NCBI GenBank assembly: GCA_910588975.1
Contig: CAJUSE010000019.1
Coordinates: 1-35,546 of the forward strand
DNA: 35,546 nt
Direction of reading: 5' to 3'
Source of the DNA: an uncultured Oscillospiraceae bacterium
Lineage (GTDB): Bacteria > Bacillota > Clostridia > Oscillospirales > Oscillospiraceae
Position 1 is the stretch's first letter, and every line of letters begins with the position of its first letter. The translations under genes were made by a program, and so were the position numbers. Below are positions 29,488 through 35,546 of this stretch, piece after piece. A model generated the notes under the pieces. The model was not told the origin of the DNA. It saw only the letters and a program-made list of their open reading frames with translations, and made no database searches.

Positions 29488-30192
29488 ATGAGCGAGCGTC
29501 AATTTCAGTTCCGTACTGCTGCCTTTGGCGGCTTTCAAAAGCAGGATGTACTCAATTTCGTAGAGGCCAGCGCCAAGGAGCACGGCGAGAAGGTGGAGCA
29601 GCTTACCAAGGAGCTGGAGCAGCTCCGTACCGAGCGGGAGGCCTCCACCCAGGAGCTCCAGGAGCTGACCGAACGCCTGGCCCAAGTGGAGGAGGAGAAC
29701 AGCCGTCTGACCGCCGAACTGACCCAGCGCACCGGGGAGCTCAGCGATGCCGTTACCGCCCGGGATCAGCTTCGGGCCGAGGCGGCCCAGCTGCGCCGGC
29801 AGGTGGAGCGGTTGGAGCCTCTGGCCGCCGCTTATGAGACGGTGAAGGAGCGCACTGCCGGGATCGAGCTGGAGGCCCACGGCCGGGCCCAGGCCATTGA
29901 GCGTACCGCCAAGGAGAAGGCCAGGAAGGCGCAGCTTCAGCTTGTGGAGTGGCTTGACAAGGTGGGCGTGGCATACGGCCGTCTGCGCTCCGAGTTGGAG
30001 AGCACCCTGGCCCAGGCTGCCGGAGACATCCAGAAGGTGGAGAAGTCCCTGGGGGACATGTCCAGCCAGTTTGCCAGCCATGACGACGCCCTGAAGTCCA
30101 TGCGCCACCAGATGGAAGCGCTGGACAGCCCCAAGGCCCCCGAGCCCCTGCAGATCGAGGAGCGCAAGGAGTCCCAGGACGAGGAGAAATAA
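29488..30192 (+). CDS. DivIVA-like coiled-coil protein
   Basis: A 234-aa protein. Its first ~30 residues, FRTAAFGGFQKQDVLNFVEA, match the DivIVA/GpsB N-terminal pattern of a small hydrophobic loop and an 'F-G-Y/F-x-x-x-x-V-x-x-F' turn that binds curved membrane. The rest is a long Glu/Leu/Gln-rich coiled coil (about 30-120 and 140-210) ending in a charged tail. Such proteins guide division or polar growth enzymes; which partner applies here is not known. It has its own promoter (29397) and strong terminator (30203), so it is monocistronic. Confidence 0.8.
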   Translation: MSERQFQFRTAAFGGFQKQDVLNFVEASAKEHGEKVEQLTKELEQLRTEREASTQELQELTERLAQVEEENSRLTAELTQRTGELSDAVTARDQLRAEAAQLRRQVERLEPLAAAYETVKERTAGIELEAHGRAQAIERTAKEKARKAQLQLVEWLDKVGVAYGRLRSELESTLAQAAGDIQKVEKSLGDMSSQFASHDDALKSMRHQMEALDSPKAPEPLQIEERKESQDEEK

Positions 30193-30202
30193 GAGAAAAC
30201 AG

Positions 30203-30239
30203 AACACCCCCGGAGGAGTATTCCTCCGGGGGTGTTTTT
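30203..30239 (+). terminator. Bidirectional intrinsic terminator
   Basis: Perfect 15-bp stem (30203-30217 with 30222-30236, loop GTAT), followed by TTTC on the plus strand and by CTGTTTTCTC on the minus strand. It separates the DivIVA-like gene from the convergent Na/Pi gene. Confidence 0.9.
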
Positions 30240-30259
30240 CGTTGAAAGGTGGGATCCGG

Positions 30260-32089
30260 TCAATGGGTTCCGCCCAGGCCGGTGGCCTTATCCTTCATGC
30301 TCTGGGGCTTGCAGATCTCCAGGGGGTCATAGTAGCGCTCCTTCTGGTGGGCGAACATGGCCTCAAACTGGGGGTCGCTGCCCTGGTGGAGGGCATGGGT
30401 GTAGGCGTGGATGTCAGTGCGGACCAGAGAGCCCTCAGGGGCCGTCTGCCGGAGGATGGACAGGGCGATGTTGGAGCAGTGGTCAGAGATACGCTCCAGA
30501 TTGATGAGCAGGTCCTGGAACTGTGCCCCCTGCTCGATGGTGCACTCGCCCTCCTTGAGCCGCTCCACATGGCGGATCCGCAGGTCGTCCCGCAGCAGGT
30601 CTACCACCTCTTCCAGGGGCTCCACCTGAAGGGCCACATGGTAGGAGCGGTCCCGGTAACAGCTCAGGGTCAGGGAGATGGCCTCCTCCACGGCGGCGGC
30701 CATGGCGTGAATTTCTTGGTCGGCGGAGGGGGAGAAGGGGATGGACTTCTCGGCCAGTACATTGGCCGACTCGGACACGTTCACCGAGTAGTCTCCAATA
30801 CGCTCAAAGTCGCTGATGGCGTGGAGCAGGCCGGTGATCAAAGTGCTCTCCTGGGTGGTCAGTGGCTGGTCGGAGAGCTTCATCAGGTAGTTATCCAGGG
30901 CCTCCTCCATCTTGTCCAGGGTCACTTCCCGTTCCTTGAGCTGCTCCAGAGCCTTGGTGTCGAAGTTGTCCAGCAGGCTGGTGGCCACCTGGTAGTTTTC
31001 CAGGGCCAGCTGGCCCATGCTGACCACGGTGTCGTGGGCGTGCTCCAAAGCCAGGCCGGGGGAGGCGAAGAAACGCTCATCCAGGGCGGAGAGCTCCTGC
31101 AGGTCGCTGTCGCCGGGGACCAGAGTTTCCACCACCCGCACCAGCAGCTTGCGGAAGGGCAGGAACAGGGCGGTACAGGTCAGGTTGAAAATGAGGTGGA
31201 AGTTGGCCACCGTCCCCATGTTCATCACGTCCTGCCAGAAGGGGAAGGAAAACAGGGCGTTGCCGATGTAGAGCACGGCCAGGAAGAACAGAGAGCCCAC
31301 CACGTTGAAGATGAAGTGGATGAGGGCGGTCCGCTTGGCGTTTTTGTTGGCCCCGGCGGAGGAGAGCAGGGCGGTGAGGGTGGTGCCGATGTTCTGGCCC
31401 ATGATGAGGGGGATGGCGGTGTTGAACCGCACTGCCCCGGTGGTGGACAGGGCCTGAAGGATGCCGGTGAAGGCGGTGGAGGACTGGAGAAGGGCGGTGA
31501 TGGCGGCACCCACGGCCATGCCCAGCAGGGGGTTGGAGAAGGCGGTGAACAGGTCCTGGAGCCAGGGCTCGTTCTGCAGGGGGGCCACCGACTGGGTCAT
31601 GGTGTTCATGCCGATGAAAAGCATGCCCATGCCCAACAGGACCTGGCCGATGTTTTTGCGCATACCGCCTTTGAGGAACATATAGAAGATAATGCCAGCC
31701 ACTGCCATCAGCGGGCCCAACACCGAGGGCTGGAGCAGGGTGAGGATCAGGTTGTCCCCGCCCCCCTCAATGCTGCTCAGCCGGAGGATCTGGGCGGTGA
31801 TGGTGGTGCCGATGTTGGCGCCCATGATGATGCCCACCGTCTGCTCCAGCTTCATGATACCGGCGTTGACGAAGCCCACGCACATGACGGTGGTGGTGGC
31901 AGAAGAGTGGATGATGGCGGTGACAAGGGCGCCCATCAGGATGCCCTTAAAAACATTGTCGGTGAGCTTTTCCAAAATGCTCTCCAGCCGGCCGCTGGAC
32001 AGCTGGGCCAGGCCCTCGGTCATAGTGGACATGCCGTAGAGAAACAGGGCGATGGCTCCGGCCATGGAGATGATGAGTTGGGCGTTCAT
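30260..32089 (-). CDS. Na/Pi-cotransporter family protein with PhoU-like domain (paralogue 2)
   Basis: A 609-aa inner-membrane protein with the Na/Pi cotransporter II inverted repeat: AIIHSSATTTVM in the first half and ALLQSSTAFTGI in the second, each followed by GANIGTT or GQNIGTT, about eight membrane helices, then a PhoU-like helical domain with ISDFERIGDYSVN and LINLERISDHCSN. The first repeat reads HSS instead of QSS. It is longer than the paralogue at 1725 and has a C-terminal tail of ~40 residues ending GLGGTH. ATG 32089 follows GGGAGGAG; a longer frame to 32134 is less likely. Its leader is short and carries no yybP-ykoY motif. Confidence 0.9.
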   Translation of the reverse strand: MNAQLIISMAGAIALFLYGMSTMTEGLAQLSSGRLESILEKLTDNVFKGILMGALVTAIIHSSATTTVMCVGFVNAGIMKLEQTVGIIMGANIGTTITAQILRLSSIEGGGDNLILTLLQPSVLGPLMAVAGIIFYMFLKGGMRKNIGQVLLGMGMLFIGMNTMTQSVAPLQNEPWLQDLFTAFSNPLLGMAVGAAITALLQSSTAFTGILQALSTTGAVRFNTAIPLIMGQNIGTTLTALLSSAGANKNAKRTALIHFIFNVVGSLFFLAVLYIGNALFSFPFWQDVMNMGTVANFHLIFNLTCTALFLPFRKLLVRVVETLVPGDSDLQELSALDERFFASPGLALEHAHDTVVSMGQLALENYQVATSLLDNFDTKALEQLKEREVTLDKMEEALDNYLMKLSDQPLTTQESTLITGLLHAISDFERIGDYSVNVSESANVLAEKSIPFSPSADQEIHAMAAAVEEAISLTLSCYRDRSYHVALQVEPLEEVVDLLRDDLRIRHVERLKEGECTIEQGAQFQDLLINLERISDHCSNIALSILRQTAPEGSLVRTDIHAYTHALHQGSDPQFEAMFAHQKERYYDPLEICKPQSMKDKATGLGGTH

Positions 32090-32119
32090 GGAGAACTCCT
32101 CCCATTTGGGCAGGGACGG

Positions 32120-32200
32120 GTCATTTCCTGCCATATATTCTAAAATTTAATATGTCAATAAAATTATTATATATCACATCTTCCCTGCCTGTAAATGGAA
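32120..32200 (-). promoter_or_regulatory. AT-rich promoter region of the second Na/Pi-PhoU gene
   Basis: Two overlapping options on the minus strand: TTTACA-N18-TATAAT (distal, with perfect -10) and TTGACA-N17-TATGGC (proximal, perfect -35 but poor -10). The region 32140-32300 is AT-rich and contains no gene. Confidence 0.55.
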
Positions 32201-32352
32201 GAAGTGACAAAAATCCGCTGTCCAAGCCTTAAATCCGGGAGAGTGGGAAACTTTTTTGGCGAATTAATTTGAAATTTCCAATGAAAAAGGAACAAATTGC
32301 AACCGATAGCTGACAAAATGGAAAATGCCGGGCCGCAGGGACAGCGGGGGAG

Positions 32353-32381
32353 AGAAAAACCCCGGCGGGGGTCCGCCGGGG
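32353..32381 (-). terminator. Terminator of the pyr operon distal genes
   Basis: Perfect 9-bp G/C stem (32373-32381 with 32360-32368), followed on the minus strand by TTTTTCTC. It ends the transcript of the phosphatase-acetyltransferase fusion gene. Confidence 0.88.
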
Positions 32382-32395
32382 CTCTATTTTGCCGC

Positions 32396-33520
32396 TTACA
32401 GTGCCAATTCCAGAATGTCCAGCTCGCCGTCGGCCCCGGGAGCGGTGCCTACCCGGACAAGACCGGCGGAGCGATAGAGGGTCTGGGCGGGCAGATTGTC
32501 CGGGGCGCAGCGCAGCCGCAGGATCTTCCGGCCCATAGAGCGATAAGTGAAGATGGCCTGTCCCAATACCTGGATACCCAGGCCGTGGCGGCGGCATTGG
32601 GGGGCGACGTAGAGGAAGGAGACGTGACCGATGCCCTCGGTGGCCTCCCGGCCGGTGGCCAGATGGAGCAGGCCTACCACCTGGTCCTCGGACATGACCA
32701 GCTGGACAGCACGGCGGTCCAAAAACCACTGGTCCCGGGCCTCGGAGAGGAAGCCGGGGCCGTCGTAGCCCCGGAGGGAGCCATGGACCTCCCGCCAGGC
32801 CTCCTCCCGGGCCAGAGTGTAGAGGTCCCAGTCCTGATCGTCCTCCAGGGGCTTGAACCAGGCCGTCGCCTGGCGGCCGTGGCGACGCTGCCGGGTCATG
32901 GTGTCCAGCTCCGGGGGCAGGTGAGAAATATCGTTTTCAAAGACGATGGACAGCTTGCCCTGGTCCAGCTCATAGCAGGATACAGAGGTGTTCTGGGGGT
33001 GGCCCAACTCGGTGTTGTCGGCGGGATGAACGCCCCGCAGAGCGGCCTGGAAGCACTGGATGGCGGTGCCGTGGGAGAAGATGGCCACCGTCTGGTCCGG
33101 GTGGGCCCGGGCGATGCGCAGGATGGCCCGGCTCACCCGCTGGGCCACCTGGGCGAAGGTCTCGCCCCCGGCGGGGGCAAAGTCAGGGGAGCAGGTGACA
33201 AACTGGCGGAACTGCTCCCCATTGTGATAGACGAAATCTCCGAAGGTCCTGTCCTCGAATTCTCCCAGGTCGATCTCCCCCAGCTCGGGGTCGATGTTCA
33301 GGCTCAGGCCATGGGGTACTACCACCGCCTGGGCGGTCTGCTGGGTGCGGCGCAGGTCGCTGGCATAGGCGGCATCCACGGTGATGTAGCGAAAACGATC
33401 GCTGAGGGCGCCGATCTGCCGCTGCCCGTTGGCGGTCACACCGCTGTCATAGCGGCCGTGGACCCGCCGAAAGAGGTTGCCCTCGGCCTCGGCGTGGCGA
33501 ATGAGATAAATGCGGGTCAT
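32396..33520 (-). CDS. Histidine phosphatase / GNAT acetyltransferase fusion protein
   Basis: A 374-aa cytosolic protein with two catalytic folds. Residues 1-~190 are a phosphoglycerate-mutase-like histidine phosphatase: IYLIRHAEAEGN (phospho-His and Arg), LRRTQQTAQAV, GEIDLGEFEDRTFGDF and IFSHGTAIQC (second His). Residues ~215-374 are a GNAT domain: LLHLATGREA, SFLYVAPQCRRHGLGIQVLG (acetyl-CoA motif A) and APDNLPAQTLYRSAGL. The substrates are unknown. The ATG at 33520 follows AAAGAGGG at a good distance. It is the last gene of the minus-strand pyr group, 40 nt after a separate GNAT gene. Confidence 0.88.
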   Translation of the reverse strand: MTRIYLIRHAEAEGNLFRRVHGRYDSGVTANGQRQIGALSDRFRYITVDAAYASDLRRTQQTAQAVVVPHGLSLNIDPELGEIDLGEFEDRTFGDFVYHNGEQFRQFVTCSPDFAPAGGETFAQVAQRVSRAILRIARAHPDQTVAIFSHGTAIQCFQAALRGVHPADNTELGHPQNTSVSCYELDQGKLSIVFENDISHLPPELDTMTRQRRHGRQATAWFKPLEDDQDWDLYTLAREEAWREVHGSLRGYDGPGFLSEARDQWFLDRRAVQLVMSEDQVVGLLHLATGREATEGIGHVSFLYVAPQCRRHGLGIQVLGQAIFTYRSMGRKILRLRCAPDNLPAQTLYRSAGLVRVGTAPGADGELDILELAL

Positions 33521-33560
33521 AGTGCGCCCTCTTTCTTATTGATGTAAGTAGAGCGGGAGG

Positions 33561-34049
33561 TCATTGTCTGCGTATCATGCGAAGCTCGGTGACAGGCTTG
33601 CCCATGAGGTCGGTCTGCTCTGTGCCGTCGAAGGTAAAGCTGTGCTTTTCATAAAACCGGATGGCCCTCTCGTTGCCCTTCAGGACCCAAAGGGCCACCT
33701 GGGGGTAGTCCCGCAGGGCCGCCAGGGCGGCCTCCATCAGGGTGTGGCCCACACCTCCGCCATAGTATTCCCGCAGGGTGTAGATGGCCATGACCTCCCC
33801 CGTTTCGGGAAGGTCCTTCCAGCGGTAGGGACCATAGACCACAAAGCCAATGACCTGCTCACCCTCCTTGGCGATCAGAGTGTTGACGACATGATTGCGG
33901 GCGGCCTCAACAGACTGCTCCAGGCTGCGGCCATCCAGAAAGTCCTGGTCGATCAGGCCGGTATAGGCCTCCTGCCAGGCCTTCCAATGGACGTAGCCCT
34001 TGCCCTCGATCTCGGGACCAGTCTCCATGGGGTTGATGATAAAATCCAC
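33561..34049 (-). CDS. GNAT family N-acetyltransferase
   Basis: A 162-aa acetyltransferase-fold protein: VIGFVVYGPYRW, AIYTLREYYGGGVGHTLMEA (acetyl-CoA motif A) and LWVLKGNERAIRFYEKHSF. The start is a GTG at 34049 with an AAGGCGGG site about 9 nt upstream; an ATG seven codons later is possible. It follows pyrD by 14 nt, so it is probably in the pyrimidine operon although it has no known link to pyrimidine synthesis. Confidence 0.88.
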   Translation of the reverse strand: MDFIINPMETGPEIEGKGYVHWKAWQEAYTGLIDQDFLDGRSLEQSVEAARNHVVNTLIAKEGEQVIGFVVYGPYRWKDLPETGEVMAIYTLREYYGGGVGHTLMEAALAALRDYPQVALWVLKGNERAIRFYEKHSFTFDGTEQTDLMGKPVTELRMIRRQ

Positions 34050-34063
34050 GGGAAATACCCGCC

Positions 34064-34975
34064 TTACCAGGGCTGAACGGCCCCTGTGAGGTCACTGACC
34101 TTCTCAATGCCGTGGGCGGTGCAGTAGTCCTCTAACTCGGCGAGGATGCGCACCGGGGCCATGGGGTCGGCAAAGGTGGCAGCCCCCACCGCCACGGCGG
34201 TGGCCCCGGCCAGGAGCATCTGGGCGGCGTCAGCGCCGGTGGAGATGCCTCCCATGCCCAGAATGGGTACCTGAACGGCGCTGGCCACCTCCCACACCAT
34301 GCGGACGGCCACAGGGAGGATGGCAGGGCCGGAGAGACCGCCGGTGTTCATCTTCAGCACGGGGCGGTGGGTGTTCACATCAATGACCATGCCCCGGATG
34401 GTGTTGATCAGGCTGATGGCGTCGGCCCCGGCTCCCTCCACCGCCCGGGCGATCTCGGCGATGTCGGTGACATTGGGGGAGAGCTTCACCATGACGGGCA
34501 CGGTGGCGTGGTGTTTGGCGATCTGGGTGACTTCGGCGGCCATCTCGGGCTTGGTGCCGTAGGTCAGGCCTCCCGCCTTCACATTGGGGCAGGAGATGTT
34601 GACCTCGATCATGTCCACCCCGGCGGCGGACAGCTTTTCGCACATCTCACCGTACTCCTCGGGGGTGTTGCCCGAGATGTTGGCGATGATGACGATGTTT
34701 TTCTTTTTCAGCTCGGGCAGCTCGTGGGCGATGAAGGCGTCCACCCCGGGGTTTTGCAGACCCACCGAGTTGAGCATCCCCAAGGGGGTCTCGGCGATGC
34801 GGGGGGCGGGGTTGCCCTGCCGGGGCAGGGGGGTGAGGCCCTTCACCGAAATGCCCCCCAGCCGGGCGATGTCAAAGAACTGGCCGTACTCCCGGCCAAA
34901 GCCAAAGGTACCCGAGGCCACAGTAATGGGGTTTTTCAGCTCCACGCCGGCCAAATTGACTCTCATATCAGCCAT
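34064..34975 (-). CDS. pyrD: Dihydroorotate dehydrogenase B, catalytic subunit
   Basis: A 303-aa class 1B dihydroorotate dehydrogenase that oxidises dihydroorotate to orotate using FMN, with electrons passing through PyrK to NAD+. Seen: ASGTFGFGREY, SVKGLTPLPRQGN (Lys45), GMLNSVGLQNPG (Asn69), EVNISCPNVKAGG (catalytic-base Cys129, typical of class 1), LINTIRGM and GMGGISTGADA (FMN phosphate site). The ATG at 34975 overlaps the region of the pyrK stop (34968), with GGAGGTG inside pyrK as binding site. This pairing of pyrK and pyrD is what defines the B type. Confidence 0.97.
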   Translation of the reverse strand: MADMRVNLAGVELKNPITVASGTFGFGREYGQFFDIARLGGISVKGLTPLPRQGNPAPRIAETPLGMLNSVGLQNPGVDAFIAHELPELKKKNIVIIANISGNTPEEYGEMCEKLSAAGVDMIEVNISCPNVKAGGLTYGTKPEMAAEVTQIAKHHATVPVMVKLSPNVTDIAEIARAVEGAGADAISLINTIRGMVIDVNTHRPVLKMNTGGLSGPAILPVAVRMVWEVASAVQVPILGMGGISTGADAAQMLLAGATAVAVGAATFADPMAPVRILAELEDYCTAHGIEKVSDLTGAVQPW

Positions 34976-35546
34976 TCCAGTCCACCTCCAAGGCGTTGAA
35001 TACAGGGCCGTCCTTGCACACGTGCTTCATGGTGCCGTCTGTCATGGGGGTGGCGCAGCCCAGACAGGCTCCCACGCCGCAGGCCATCCGCTCCTCCATG
35101 GACACCTGGCAGGGAAGACCGTATTGGGCGGCCAGGGCGGCTACCGCCTTCAGCATGGGCTTGGGGCCGCATGCCAGCACGGCCTTGTACTGCCAGTGCT
35201 TGAGCAGCTCCTCCATGGGGCCGGTGACAAAGCCCTTCATGCCCACGCTGCCGTCCTCGGTGGCGACGGCCACCGTGCCGCAGCAGGCCTGGAACTCCCG
35301 GTCCAGCAGCATGTGCGCCTCATCCCGGAAGCCCAGCACCACATCGCAGCGGTGGATGCCGGCATACTGGGCGCAGCCCAGCATGGGGGGCACGCCAATG
35401 CCGCCTCCCACCAGGAGGTAGCGGCCCTCGCTCTCTATCTGGAAGCCGTGGCCCAGCAGACCCAGCACATCCAGCTTGTCCCCAACCTCCCGCTGGGCCA
35501 GCCAGTCGGTGCCGGTGCCCCGAACCTCAAAGACAATGGTGAGGGT
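34968..35546 (-). CDS. pyrK: Dihydroorotate dehydrogenase B electron-transfer subunit (partial, 5' end outside)
   Basis: The last 193 codons of PyrK, the FAD and [2Fe-2S] subunit that passes electrons from PyrD to NAD+. Visible are the NAD-binding core LLVGGGIGVPPML, ACGPKPMLKAV, and the cluster-binding cysteines in CGVGACLGCATPM and MKHVC (C-x4-C-x2-C-x12-C). The frame is open through the window end, so the N-terminal FAD domain continues beyond 35546. It overlaps pyrD by 8 nt; the rest of the pyrimidine operon presumably lies outside. Confidence 0.95.
   Translation of the reverse strand, partial: TLTIVFEVRGTGTDWLAQREVGDKLDVLGLLGHGFQIESEGRYLLVGGGIGVPPMLGCAQYAGIHRCDVVLGFRDEAHMLLDREFQACCGTVAVATEDGSVGMKGFVTGPMEELLKHWQYKAVLACGPKPMLKAVAALAAQYGLPCQVSMEERMACGVGACLGCATPMTDGTMKHVCKDGPVFNALEVDWNG

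Noticed and set aside
30242..32143. 633-aa plus-strand open frame opposite the second Na/Pi-PhoU gene
   Set aside because: His/Gly/Gln/Val-rich shadow frame; the minus strand holds the recognised transporter.

Overview
The window looks like a chromosomal segment of a GC-rich, low-motility-type gut Firmicute in the class Clostridia, most likely family Oscillospiraceae (the Flavonifractor / Pseudoflavonifractor / Lawsonibacter / Oscillibacter neighbourhood). That placement is an inference from gene content, GGAGG-type ribosome binding sites, TTGACA/TATAAT-type promoters and GC-rich codon use; no 16S gene is present. Almost all the DNA is coding and housekeeping genes dominate. There is no phage, transposase, CRISPR array or secretion system.

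Left end (1-1560): the last 28 codons of an RlmI-like rRNA methyltransferase, two very small genes, then a minus-strand tRNA operon reading Gly(TCC) - a broken tRNA-Arg fragment carrying a palindromic insert - Arg(TCT) - His(GTG) - Gln(TTG) - Lys(TTT). The operon has its own promoter and tandem terminators. At 1560-1690 lies the clearest regulatory RNA of the window, a yybP-ykoY (manganese) riboswitch whose aptamer overlaps an intrinsic terminator. It controls a Na/Pi-cotransporter-PhoU fusion protein (1725-3347).

Middle (3600-15200): an HD-GYP-like phosphodiesterase candidate, an M18 aminopeptidase, a pair of tiny membrane proteins, an unknown helical protein, a HAD phosphatase, a full-length RlmI (paralogue of the fragment at base 1), an AT-rich NERD/zinc-ribbon gene, a CofE-like (F420 ligase family) protein, a YgjV-type membrane protein with an extra soluble domain, and purA.

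Right-centre (15450-25450): a long plus-strand run. First comes a cell-wall group (ddl, murF) followed by an ABC-F ATPase and a YdcF-like protein. Then come prfA, a small unknown gene, and the tRNA t6A gene tsaC/sua5. Last is a tightly coupled group of an unknown P-loop protein, a DUF4180 protein, an HD hydrolase and coaE. Two inverted-repeat elements (20642-20783 and 25450-25534) sit between these blocks.

Right end (25650-35546): a second M18 aminopeptidase, an APH(3')-like phosphotransferase, a GNAT acetyltransferase, an alpha/beta hydrolase, a DivIVA-like coiled-coil protein, a second Na/Pi-PhoU protein without a visible riboswitch, and a minus-strand operon pyrK-pyrD-GNAT-(histidine phosphatase/GNAT fusion). 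I did not find a clear new multi-gene defence or biosynthetic system. The best leads are the riboswitch/transporter pairing, the CofE-like protein in an organism with no other F420 gene in view, the phosphatase-acetyltransferase fusion in the pyrimidine operon, and the small structured repeats.
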